A stretch of 64,000 bases of DNA from Spironucleus salmonicida (Eukaryota; Fornicata; Diplomonadida; Hexamitidae): positions 944,001 to 1,008,000 of the forward strand of contig CM035316.1 of the NCBI GenBank assembly GCA_000497125.2, written 5' to 3'. Shown here in pieces: positions 40,395 to 50,880 of the stretch; position 1 is the first letter of the stretch, and the number at the start of each line of letters is the position of its first letter. The translations under genes and the position numbers were made by a program. Under the pieces are notes generated by a model, which saw only the letters and a list, made by a program, of their open reading frames with translations, made no database searches and had not been told where the DNA came from.

Positions 40395-40438
40395 GCTGTT
40401 GGGGCGCTAAAAAATTAGTAGAACCGTTCACTCACCAG

Positions 40439-40807
40439 TCAGATGTAGTCGAAAATTAGCAGCTTGGGGGCCTCGTTTTTGGATATGAAAAAGCCCTTTC
40501 GCTGCAGCACGTAGAACCTGTTTTTGACGACCGAAACTGTTATGCGCAGCTGCTGGCTGACCGCGCGCCAGTTTCTCTCAGTTTCTTCGGCCATGCACAT
40601 GAGCTTTTCGTCCAGCTTCTGCGTCCAAATGTTCCGCTGGTGCATTGGCGATGGGCCGAACTTTTCGATGTTGTGGAAGCGGTTCGCGCACTGCTAGGCC
40701 GTTTTGGTCTTTATTTGCTCTGCTATCCATTTCCAGTCCATTGGCTGCTAGGATGTCAGAGAGCGTAGTTCTTCGATCTCTACAGCCGACCATGTTCTAA
40801 TGTTCAT
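40439..40807 (-). CDS. small Myb/SANT-domain protein, 122 aa
   Basis: Also two Myb-type repeats: RTWSAVEIEELRSLTSQQPM ... WIAEQIKTKTAQQCANRFHN and NIWTQKLDEKLMCMAEETER ... NWRAVSQQLRITVSVVKNRF. Paralogous to the convergent gene at 40035, so the pair looks like an inverted tandem duplication that has since diverged strongly. TAG codons at three positions read as Gln, one inside the recognition helix (AQQCANRF). Confidence 0.8.
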
Positions 40808-41078
40808 TGTTTTTTTGGTGTCAAAATTATTATTTAATTATATATAATAAGTAATATACAAGTAATTTTTGTTAGAAAATCAGTTTATATGTTTTTTGTC
40901 GATAATAATCAAATTACATTTAGATGAAGAAAATATTATAAATAGATATTGGATTCTAAGAAAAACCAATAATTAGGTTTTTATACGAATTATTATCAGT
41001 AATATTTTAGTATTATATTTATCAAAAAATTCCAACCAATTTATTATATTTAAAATTATATTCATGAACAATACAAAA
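40808..41078. other. AT-rich intergenic region
   Basis: Contains ATTATATATAATAAGTAATATAC near 40838, about 30 bp upstream of the minus-strand Myb gene start. No gene. Confidence 0.4.
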
Positions 41079-41348
41079 ATGGGAATTGCCGTCTCCAAAA
41101 CTATCTAAAATGCAGATAATTACCTAGTGACTGCTGATAACATCTAAAGATAATTGGGAAATCCTATTAGAGTAAATTAAGGAAATCCACTGCCGCCAAT
41201 ACAAAAAAGACCTTTATCAGATATTCCATTTAAGCCGAAAGACCCAACTCTTGGATTGGATTTATATTATTCATATAGTAAATCACAACGGTTATACCGT
41301 ACCAGTGCCTCCAATTTATCATCAATAATTGAGGGGTTTAAGGAATGA
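41079..41348 (+). CDS. small Met-Gly lipid-anchor family protein, 89 aa
   Basis: MGIAVSKTIQNADNYLVTAD: Gly2, Ser6 and Lys7 match the N-myristoylation consensus unusually well; Ala12-Asp13-x-Tyr15-Leu16-Val17 is the family box, shifted by one residue. A Pro-rich centre (NPLPPIQKRPLSDIPFKPKD) and a Ser/Leu C-terminal helix (ASNLSSIIEGFKE) follow. Four TAR codons are read as Gln. First gene of the 41-44 kb cluster; followed on the opposite strand by an RHEH-type gene, 127 bp between stops. Confidence 0.72.
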
Positions 41349-41475
41349 TAGAATGAGGTCGAGGTTAATGAGCAGAGTTTTACTTAAATATTAAAATAAT
41401 ATAAAATATAAGATGTGTAGAAACTTGCAACTGATAGTAAAGTAAGAATAATGCTTAATATAACTAAATAATACA

Positions 41476-41718
41476 TCATTCAATATGCTCGTGTCGTTTT
41501 TACTGCTTAATTTCTTAACTTTCACGAAGTTATGATAGCATTCTAATCATATTATCTTACTCATAGATTGTTAGTTATCTAATAATGTCTTTTTCATGAC
41601 CCTGTCCATCAATAGTATATGTAAATACAAGATTTTCATCCAATGATATTGACTAAAGTAGATGAGAATTTCTTGTTCTATTTTTCGTAGATTTAAAAGA
41701 CTTAGAATTATTTTTCAT
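41476..41718 (-). CDS. small basic RHEH-family protein, 80 aa
   Basis: Begins MKNNSKSFKSTKNRTRNSHL and ends LSQLRESQEIKQQKRHEHIE. Aligns end to end without gaps to the 80-aa protein at 53981: MK-x-N near the start, R-x-R-N-S, S-I/L-S-L/I-D, a central Q/E box then I-R-x-L/M-L-S-x-L/I-R, and the ending K-R/Q-R-H-E-H-I/V-E. Basic, probably helical in the second half, no membrane segment. Function unknown. Both copies neighbour a Met-Gly family gene. Confidence 0.65.
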
Positions 41719-42205
41719 TTTTAATTAAGAAGTAAATATGCAATGAATATAAAAGGATAAAGCAGATGTTTGAAATATCAAGTTTCATTAGTTTCTATAG
41801 AAAAAATGATTTAAAATAAAATTAAGAGATATTAATTTATTTTAATATATTATTTATAACTACTTCTTTCAGAATTTGTCTTTACGTAGTTCCTTTAGAT
41901 CATAACGACATTAAATACGAATGCAGCATTAAATTATAGTTAATCATACAATTTTATAGTTTATATAAGATAATAGCTCGTAAATTTATACAAGTATTAT
42001 CTTAATTAATGAGAATAGTCAAAATATAGCAACCCTATTACTAAAATTTAGATGTTTTAATCTATTTATAATTTAAAAGTAAACTTTTAAACTAATATAG
42101 TGTTAATACTTAATTTTCAATCATTTAACAACGTTTTTCGAGCTATTTTCAGGATTTTTGTTGACACCAAACATTAGTATATGCTATATTTATATAATAA
42201 ATCCA
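41719..42205. other. AT-rich intergenic region
   Basis: No further small gene seen on either strand. Confidence 0.4.
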
Positions 42206-42505
42206 TCATTGTGTGAGTTCTTTATCTGAATCATAACTTTAACACATAAAACTGTTTATCATATAATTACACATTAATTTTTCTTGTTTGTGCAAATTAG
42301 TGTAAGATATGGATACTATTTTACTAATACTGTTTCTTTAAAGCAATTTCATGGATGTAAATTATTTTCTTGAATTAGGTAAGTACTTTGGCTGTTTTAT
42401 TTGCTAAATTTACTTATGTGATAGATTATTTATACATGATTGCATTTTATCCTGCTATAATAAAAAACTATCAGCTTAATCTAAAAATTAGTTTCCGGTT
42501 CCCAT
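42206..42505 (-). CDS. small Met-Gly lipid-anchor family protein, 99 aa
   Basis: MGTGNQFLDQADSFLLQQDK: Gly2 start, Ala11-Asp12-x-Phe14-Leu15-Leu16-x2-Asp box identical in spacing to the 22677 and 53514 genes. A Gln/Lys-rich middle (IQQIKQPKYLPNSRKQFTS) with Pro, then a Ser/Ile-rich segment and an acidic end (SYDSDKELTQ). Position 6 is Gln rather than Ser/Thr, so the myristoylation site is weaker. Nine TAR codons are read as Gln. Confidence 0.68.
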
Positions 42506-43277
42506 CCTTTAAAAAAATGAATTTAAATGTTATACTGATACTAATCTCATCATATTCTCTATTTTAAAATTTTCCTTTTTACTAGGTTGTTTTAATAATA
42601 AAAGCAAGTTATTATAATTTTTGTATACATTCAGCATAAAGTAAATAAATTATTGAAATTCCAAAAGCAAACTATTTTTTTAATAACTGTGCTACTTTTA
42701 TCTATTAATATAAGTTAAAATATAAGAGTTATATTGAAAACCTGTAAAAATAAAATGCTTAATATTCGTTACCATTTAATTAAATTCATATATAATAAAA
42801 TTTCTAAGCTATATTAAAAAGCTTGTTCCTCTATATTTTAGGTTTTATAATAGTCTATTATATAAAAATATAATTGTTGAATAAGAAGCAGAGAGATGAG
42901 TATTTACATATATTTAGCTATGTTGCAGAAAATTAACTTTATTCATAACAAACTAATTAATACTTCCGAAAAATATTATTTGATAAGTGCTGTACTTTAT
43001 CGCTATTAATTCATAACACTCCATATCATCATCTATAATATTATTCTACTTTACTTAAAATTAATGTTTGTCACTTATATCAATGTATTAAATACTAACA
43101 GTATCCTTATGATTTAAAGTCGTTTTGTATATCTCGAATATCATCTCAGTATTACCACGCCAATACTTGTTTTCATAATCCTTCCATAGCAATCATTAAT
43201 ATGGATCGTTAACATAATTTGTATATTTTTTTAGAATTCACCATAAACTCAAGTATTATATTCTAAAATTACATTTT
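42506..43277. other. AT-rich intergenic region
   Basis: Searched for Met-Gly starts on both strands; none found. No coding signal. Confidence 0.4.
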
Positions 43278-43574
43278 TCATTCTTAAACTAGTTCTGGAT
43301 CTGATTCGACCTAAGAGTGAAGAAAATGTATAGAATAGGTGTTACACTTTTCCAGCATTGTTTGATTAGTCTCTTCATCAAAATTATAGGTGAAAATGTT
43401 ATTTAAACTATGTTTTCCTAGGAGTTAACTGGCTGTCATATACTTCTTTTGAATGCCCAACTATTGCTAAACCGGTTTGTTTTCTCGGGCAGGCTGCTAA
43501 TAAGGCGCCTACTGATAATTATCTTCTAACAGCAACATATCAGCCAGCGCAAGTTATTGAGCGCACGATCCCAT
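43278..43574 (-). CDS. small Met-Gly lipid-anchor family protein, 98 aa
   Basis: MGSCAQQLALADMLLLEDNY: Gly2 plus Cys4 suggest dual myristoyl/palmitoyl anchoring; Ala11-Asp12-x-Leu14-Leu15-Leu16 box with the aromatic position replaced by Leu. Gln/Pro-rich centre (YQQAPYQQPARENKPVQQQL), then LGKHSLNNIFTYNF and an acidic end (VESDPELVQE). The codons around the start are GC-richer than the flanks. Same strand as the next member, 149 bp apart. Confidence 0.68.
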
Positions 43575-43723
43575 TTCAATTTTTCGAGTACTGAAATATC
43601 AGAATTACTCAAAATTGGAAGTGCAATTTCTTACTTTTTTGAATGTATATAATTGGAATATATAAATCTTTCTCCAAGCATTCCTTTCCAATAAATATAT
43701 CTTATTAGTAAATTATCACAATT

Positions 43724-44005
43724 TCAATCTTTCTCGATCTAATGTTTTAGCACTTTAAACAGGTTACTCTAGCTATAATCCATGATATGCTACTTGACGA
43801 ATACGTTCTACTACTAATTCAGTTCCATTCTGATCTTTCCCTCGAAATACTAAGCTTGAGGCGACGCTGACTTGCCACTAAGAGTAACCGGCGTGCTCGC
43901 CGCCTTAGCTGCGACTGGCTTTTTGGGCGCAGACCTAGCCTTGTCAGTGTCAAAATGTACTAGGTACACGTCTGCATCTGCCACAATCGAGTGCATTTTG
44001 CCCAT
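43724..44005 (-). CDS. small Met-Gly lipid-anchor family protein, 93 aa
   Basis: MGKMHSIVADADVYLVHFDT: Gly2, Ser6; Ala11-Asp12-x-Tyr14-Leu15-Val16-x2-Asp box. A Lys/Ala/Pro-rich centre (ARSAPKKPVAAKAASTPVTL) with GC-rich codons replaces the Gln-rich centre of other members. The C-terminal part (SQSNLFKVLKHQIEKD) matches the Ser-x-Asn-Leu helix of the 41079 protein. Most TAR codons lie in the AT-rich second half. Confidence 0.72.
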
Positions 44006-44351
44006 TTAATAAAATTTTTACCCCCTAGAATATGGTTTTAATACATAATAGATGCTTTACTGCGAACTGCTCCACTTTCCTTCCGCGAGACCAAATTTGG
44101 CCCAATTTCATGGAATTTCCCCGCTATCATCAGCGTAATGTTCGCAGTATTCCATCATCTTTCAAGCCCCATCACCCCATTTTCTACCAATTTGCAAGCC
44201 TTACAACCCTTGCACGCCACATATAAATGCCCCTTTGAATTTAAATTATCCTTTCCTTACCACTTATTCTAATTATTATATCTTAATATTATTTTTTCTT
44301 CCAAAAAAATTTTATTTTTATTATACACTTATATATACAAATTTCACCACT
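44006..44351. other. intergenic region with a doubtful frame
   Basis: A 67-codon plus-strand frame opens at 44032 (MVLIHNRCFTANCSTFLPRD) but has no family resemblance; pyrimidine-rich sequence like the 3' region of Rrp8 makes chance likely. Confidence 0.3.
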
Positions 44352-47165
44352 TCACTGCCCCCAAACGCTCTGAATCAGCTCCCCAACTACCCTCGCGACC
44401 TCGCCGCCGAGCCTGTCGCCCAGCCTCTCCAAATCGCTCCGCTGCGCCCCGCCCAAAATCCGCAAAACCCCCAATACCCGCAACGCCGTTTTAGGCGCAA
44501 TTTCGAGCTTCAAAAGGCCAATCGTTATATCAGTTGCCTCATTTTCCACTCCCTAAAACGCTCCATTTTGCGCCAAATCGCGCAGAATCGCAAGCCCGAA
44601 GTTCACGAGCGGCTGCGTCTTAGCGGAAAGGGCGTCAAAACGGAGCAATTTGACAGAAAAATCGCAGAAAAAACTCTAATTTTCATTGAGGGAGTGGAAA
44701 GTCAAATTCTCAAGATTTTCAAAGGAGCGGAAATACGAATTCTGAAGCGATTTGACGATTTGGGGCGATGTTTCTGGCGTGAAATCACGCAATTCCCCTT
44801 CCAATTATTTAGGGAGTCTCTCAGCCAGGTACTCAATGAGCTGAAAAACGGAATTTGCGATTTCTGGGCCCTAGAAGCAAAGCTCCCCAAAACGCGCCAA
44901 ATGGCCGCAGGCGAAAGCCGTCATTTCGATGTCGTAGTGCTTGCAGTCGCAGGCCGAAACGTCCAAATCTGACGTTATTTTTTCGAGCGTTTTTTTGGTA
45001 AATTCGAAATGGAGCGTTTTTGCTTATATCAGTTGAGAATTTGCTTATATCAGTTCATTCCCTCCTTATAGCAGTTAGCAACTGCTATAACGCTCCACTT
45101 AACTGCTACAAACGCCCAACAATTCGACCATTAAACCGAGCCGATCAACTGATATAACGCAATTTGCGGAGTGGATTTCCTCGCAAATCGCAGCCAGCTG
45201 GTCGAAGTGAACCACAAACTCCAGCGGAGCGGTGCGCACCATTTCGGTCACCATCGCGATAACGATCAGCTGCATGTCCACGAGCGCGCTGTCGACGCAC
45301 AAATCGCCCTCGCCGGACACGTCTTTGCGGAACCGAATCGCGGATTTTAAAGCAATTTCAGCGAAAATTCGCACATTTTCGGAAATCAAAATTTCAAGCT
45401 ACTCGGACTTGAACCCTTTCATGATCGACTTTGAACTTTATTACAACAGTTCTACCAATTCGAATTAATAAGCATATGTGAAGATACGCTGGAAAGCGCT
45501 CAAAATCTGATTTTCGATATGCGTGAATTGCGCCGGGAAGTACTGAATCGCGAACCCCAGGCACTCCGTGACGCGCTGCACGAGGTCCAGCTGCGATTTC
45601 GACATCTGCTGATTCTGCGAAATTTGACCGAAAATTTCGTCGAAAAGCGCCAGAATTTGGGGCACAATTTCGGCCAAAAGAGCCCCAATTTCGGCCTCGG
45701 ACTGCACCTCAATCAGCGCGCACAGCAGCGACAGCGCGTTCGATTTCGCGTAGAAATCGTTTTCTGGCCAATTCGCGCGCACGACGCGCGCCAGCGCCGG
45801 CGCGTACGCCAGCAGCTCCTACGGCGCCATTTCGATCGTCACGTTCAGAATCGCAGCCACGAAATGCGAGCGCACGTGCAGAATTCGATTTTCAGAGTTT
45901 GCGAAAAGTGATATAAGGAGCTGATCGGAAAAAGTCGAAATTTGACCCCCAAAATCGTTCGCCAGCTGCCCGCAGACGTTCGCGACGGCGTACAGCACGC
46001 GAGGATGCTCAGAAGCGCCGGAAATGCAACATACTTGATCGACGTAAAATTTCAAATCTGACGCTGAAATGACGTCCACGAAGCCCTCAGCGGCGTAGTT
46101 CAGGCTCATCAGGCAGCCCAGGTCGTCAGATGGCGTTTTTCGCGCCAAAAATGACGTTTTCAGGGCCGAATTTACGACCTAATTCGCGTACTTGAAACTG
46201 CAAAATTCTACAGTTTTTTGGGCCGCGCCGATCAAATCGTCAGCCTGAAACTCCAAATTTCCGACTTCCAGCCACTCCGCAATTTGGTGCTCCTCGTACG
46301 CGCCGGCCGCTGGAATCACAATTCCGAGGAGGAAGGCGGTCAAGATTTCGTAAAATTGTGGCGGCAAATGAATTTGGACGATTTTTGAGCCTAAACGGAG
46401 CATTCTGAGCTTAATTTCGCGATTTGAGGCGCTAAAAACGCTGTTTATGAGGTCGAAAAGTTGCGGGTAAACGGCGTCCAAAACGTCTTTTCGGCACTCG
46501 AAAATTCTACATAAATTTTTTATCATTTGATCTATATATAAATAAGAATTGTGAATTTTTGAAATTTCTACGGCAAATCGTTATATCAGTTCGAAAATGA
46601 CATTTTAAGCGATTTCGAAGTCCATAAAGCACGCATTTGCGACGCAGAGCATTCCGTTTGAGGCGGTTTCGGCGTCTTCGCTGAGCGCGAAAGCGAACGA
46701 AATTTCGAGGAAATTGATGTTCAATTTGCTCGTTAGAGAGGTCGGAATCTGCAGGATTTGCGCTGTCAATTTCGCTGCAATTGCAGGATTTTGGGCGATT
46801 AGCGCTTCGAAAAATGGGGCGAATTCTGGAAAAGGAAGGGACTTTTATAATATGAATTATATATGATTAGTAATAATTTCTAGCAAATGTTAATTTACGA
46901 GGAGGAGTGGCAGAAGTTCCACGATGAGGAGGTGGGGGTTCTAGGTCTTGTAGAGCGAGGCGCTCGTGCCGTTTTTCTCGACGTCGCGTCTGAGCAGGAT
47001 CGCCGCGAACTGTGAAAGCTCGGTGTTGGCTTTGATGACCTCAATGAGGAATGTCGCAAAGTCCACCGGATTCGCATTCCTGAAGTTGAAATACTGCTGC
47101 TCCAGGTCCTGCTGGGGCCGTGTTTGCAGCTCCTAGATCAAATTACAGAAGTTCTAGAAATCCAT
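44352..47165 (-). CDS. importin beta / karyopherin (IPO5-Kap121 or IPO4-Kap123 type)
   Basis: 937 aa, a little shorter than IPO5 (about 1100). Start: MDFQNFCNLIQELQTRPQQD then YFNFRNANPVDFATFLIEVI and LSQFAAILLRRDVEKNG, the typical importin-N segment with 'A-A-I-L-L-R-R'. The rest is helical HEAT-type repeats (for example ASNGMLCVANACFM; YAVANVCGQLANDFG; LLCALIEVQSEAEIGALLAE). It carries cargo such as ribosomal proteins and histones into the nucleus with Ran. The 12-mer AACTGATATAA occurs five times in frame, encoding LIQ or TDIT. Two AT-rich in-frame stretches (46829-46890 and 46500-46580) interrupt conserved helices. Confidence 0.82.
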
Positions 47166-48255
47166 TTTGGGGAAAGGTAAGAAAAACGTAAGTATTAATA
47201 TTATATAAGAATTTATGCATTTGTGAAAGAAGGGTTTAAATGGTTTCGCAATGGTGATTGTGGTTTATGGAAGTAGGAGTAGGCAAAATTGTAAGGAGAA
47301 TATATGTTTGTTTTGTAAGTATTTTTGACTGGGGTTGGGTAGGTTGTGGTAAATAGATGAGAGTGGTATTAAGTAAATTTTCTTTGGAGTTTGTAGCAAT
47401 AAGTTTGTGCAAAATCGGATTAAATGAATATAGAATTTTAATATTTAATTTAGTTGTTTAAGAAAAGGCAGTCAGGTGCCTTTGTAATACTATAAATTTA
47501 AGTATTTTAAAAGATAAGTGAGGAACCGAGGAGTAAATGTTATAGTGTTTTAAAAAATATCCTAGTACATAATTCAAGTTTCTTTGATTTATTAAAATTA
47601 ATAATTGACCAAGTAAGGGTAAATAGCTTCTATTGAAATTAGTTTGTTGAAAAACTATAGGTTGCTAAATTTTACAAGATATATAGATAAGGAGAAAAAG
47701 TTTTTGTTTATAGTGTCTTGCATAAGGTATAAAACACCTTTAGTTAATCTATAAAGTGAGTTGATGAATCACATATAATACTAGGATTTGTTTAGTAATT
47801 TAGAAGAGCTATTGCTTAAAAGATTAATATTTTGTTGGTTGATAAAAATATTGAATTGTAAACACTACTTAAACATCATTTTTCGATTTTATACTGTGAT
47901 AAAATGCACGATAATACCATAAATAAACTGAATTGCGAGAATTAGATTTATTTACATGTTAATATTAAACAATATACATAATTAGTTTTATTTTTAATAA
48001 ACTTATTTGATCACTAAAAGTATTAGCCATAATTAAGCTTAATATTAATTCATATCCATTTTAGATCAGTTTTACTTTTGATTACTTTTAATTTCAATCA
48101 TTATTAAATAGTTTCATTTATACATAATAATAACTTCTAGCCGTTTTTACAAGATTGTAGATGAAGATACTTTCTAATGTATCATAACTATTATATTTTG
48201 ATTATTAAGTTATTGTATAAATATAATGTATATAATCAGTTTAAGCAAGTATAGG
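47166..48255. other. long intergenic region
   Basis: 1.1 kb. Purine-rich on the plus strand near the importin start (so pyrimidine-rich upstream of that gene), then plain AT-rich DNA. A 420-bp minus-strand frame without TGA and without a usable ATG is attributed to pyrimidine bias. No gene supported. Confidence 0.4.
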
Positions 48256-48498
48256 TCAATCTGCATTAAGTTCAGGTAAGCGCTAGTTTACTAGGCTAAA
48301 AAGGCATGATGAATCATACAATAACTTTGAATCTGATTTTGGACTAGTTACGTCGAAACATTTACCACATAACTTCTCGATTGGGAATGTATTGTTTAAC
48401 TAATAAGGTATCTTTGCTTATTTAAAGTTTTCCTTGAAGTCATGAGACAAAAGATACTAGTTTGCGACACGTATTTGGCTAGATCCATAAATTCCCAT
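48256..48498 (-). CDS. small Met-Gly lipid-anchor family protein, 80 aa
   Basis: MGIYGSSQIRVANQYLLSHD: Gly2, Ser6, Ser7; Ala12-Asn13-x-Tyr15-Leu16-Leu17-x2-Asp, so Asp of the box is Asn and the box is shifted by one as in the 41079 protein. Shortest strong member. Contains LCGKCFDVTSPKSDSK with two Cys, and ends SLVNQRLPELNAD, an acidic tail like those of 22677 and 52785. Divergent from the 333-aa gene across 198 bp. Confidence 0.65.
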
Positions 48499-48696
48499 TA
48501 ATAAAAATATCATAGTATAACAAAATTAATGTTGTTATTATGATTAGTCGATTTTTCTTTAAATTTAAGAAAAAGAATGTATATATTTAAGATAAAGTAT
48601 CGCATAGAATGTATTTAAAACTTATTAACCCTAAATTTGTTATATACTAGTTATTATATATTTATATTATATTTTAATAATACTATTTGTCTGAAA

Positions 48697-49698
48697 ATGA
48701 ATCTTTCATATGCAACAATGTCACTAATTTCTAAGTCTAAACTCAAATAATCAGCGTGCTCTACACTATCATTACAGTCATCCAGTTATTAGCAAAATAT
48801 GACAAAATCACATAATTTAGAAAATTCATAGCGTGGTGTAAAAGAAAATTTTAAGAAACCAAAAAAACGGCCTTTATCATAAGTATATTTTCCAGTTAAT
48901 AATGATAATTTTTAATTACCTATTAATACTGCTTTTCAGCCACTTAATATGACAACAAATTTCAAGATTCCAAATTATTTAGAGTACCTTAGTTTGATGC
49001 ATAAGCGTGCAGATTAAGTTCAACCAAATCAAATTAATATGTATTTCTTTAGCTAGTAATAGCGCACTGAATATCCAGAAGTCTTTGTTGCAGATCTAGA
49101 TATTAATCAATAGGATCTTCTTTATGATCCCAAAATTGATAATCCTAGTAAATTATTGATTTAGTCAACAATCTAAAATGATTCAGATGAAAATATTAAC
49201 TATATCATTTAAACAAATGATTTTAGACTTTTAAACAAATGTCCAACAACGATTTAATAAAAATCTTTTATAGATGCATAAACTACACTTATATTTGAAG
49301 ATTTAAAAAATATTTAATAGAAAGATGATCTATCAGTAATATATGAAAAAGAATTCAATAATAATTATAAAGTATTTCATTAGTTTTCTGATACATATTC
49401 TTAATTTTAAATATATTTAAGTGCGATAAAATCTTAAGTATTTATAACAGAGCATGATGAATTTTTTGATTCAGTAAATATAATAAGTTCCATAAATTTG
49501 TCTCGTAACAGTAGTTTAGCTAATCTTTCATTCTCTAGAAATGGAAGCTATATGAAACTTGAACGACACATTGAACAAATTGAAAATGAAGCAGTAAAAT
49601 AAAACTCTAATAAAACTGGAATAATGAAGTTTATTCTAAGGGAAGATGATGAAGATTGGAGAAGCTTTGTAGGGTGTGAGGTCGAAAAGAAGTAATGA
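48697..49698 (+). CDS. hypothetical Gln/Ser/Asn-rich protein, 333 aa
   Basis: Begins MNLSYATMSLISKSKLKQSA and ends GCEVEKKQ before TGA (TAA TGA). About 27 TAR codons are read as Gln. N-terminal third disordered (KPKKRPLSQVYFPVNNDNFQ); centre with alternating acidic helices (EVFVADLDINQQDLLYDPKI); later a helix (YMKLERHIEQIENEAVKQ) and a final FILREDDEDWRSFVGCEVEK. No catalytic motif or membrane segment. Possibly a cytoskeletal or regulatory protein; not recognised. Confidence 0.65.
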
Positions 49699-50880
49699 TA
49701 TTATATCAATTCCATATTTACCGCTTTTATGGTCGTTATATTAAATATAATTGATAGTTCTATTATTAAACACTGTTTGAGTATATTATTTAGTTTTAGC
49801 CTCCAAATATTAGATATTTAGAAAATTAACAAATATAAGATAACTTCTAGATAACAAACATAAGTTACCTATAAGTTAAAATAAATTTTCAACTTTTATC
49901 TGCAATTTTTTCATATTATTATGAAATGCTAATATAAATAGCATAAATATAATTTATGCATTTGCAATTAGCAATGTTAATAAGTAAATGTGTAATAGAT
50001 TTTGATTTTAATTTATAAATAAGCAAAAATTTCGAATTATTTAAAATGACATCAAATGATTTAAATATCAATATTCCTATTCGAATATGATATTATAAAA
50101 AATAGTATAAAATATACTATTATTTTAATTTTTTGAAGCGATTTTGAATAATTATTAATGAAAAGCAGCACTACAGCATAAAATTAGCATATGCATTAAT
50201 TTACTTAATATGCTAAATTTCATACTATTGGAATAAGTTTTTATTTATGATTTTATACATGACCATAACAAAAATTTTATTAGATTTCAATAAAGATACT
50301 ATATATTGTCAAAATAAACAACATTGTTTATTTAATAAATTTTATTAGATTAATATAATCTAACATTTTACTTTACTGTCTATTATTTGAGCAAACTAAT
50401 TTCTTGATAGTATGTTAGTTTTTCATCAGTAGTTATAAATAATTTGACCAGATTAGGTTATGATTTTAGTTTATATTAATGTTTACCATTATTATTTTTA
50501 AAATTTACAAATACATATTTTTTGTAAAATCTCTTATTTTTTTATAGTGATTAATATAATACATTAAGATTTAAAAAGGATAATAATTAATGCATTTTTA
50601 AATATCGTTATATTTGTGGTTTTTACTTTATCGAGTATACTAAAGCTTTAACTATTATTATTATTTTCAAAATTGATTATTACAACGAAATGTATATGTT
50701 TAATTATATATTTAAGCGTTATTGTTAATATAAACTGAATATTTATTACAGCGAAATAATAAACAAACTCAATTTATCAAGATTATGATATATTTTATAT
50801 AACATCTTATAATTGTACAATTTGGAAGCTGTGTAACTATTTTAAGTATAGGTAATTAGGTAATATTAAAATTCTTACAA
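49699..50880. other. long AT-rich intergenic region
   Basis: 1.2 kb, extremely AT-rich, TGA dense in all frames, no Met-Gly start on either strand. Nothing recognised. Confidence 0.45.

Noticed and set aside
44235-44972. 245-codon plus-strand frame
   Set aside because: Antisense to the importin C-terminal region, which is in frame with the recognisable N-terminus and uses TAR glutamines as in other genes.
46500-46580. Canonical GT-AG introns in importin
   Set aside because: The visible GT...AG pairs (65 and 73 bp) would shift the frame, while reading through keeps it. Left as unexplained in-frame AT-rich inserts.
47160-47580. Long minus-strand frame upstream of importin
   Set aside because: Pyrimidine-rich sequence avoids TGA by composition; no in-phase ATG and the predicted protein is low-complexity Thr/Leu/Asn.
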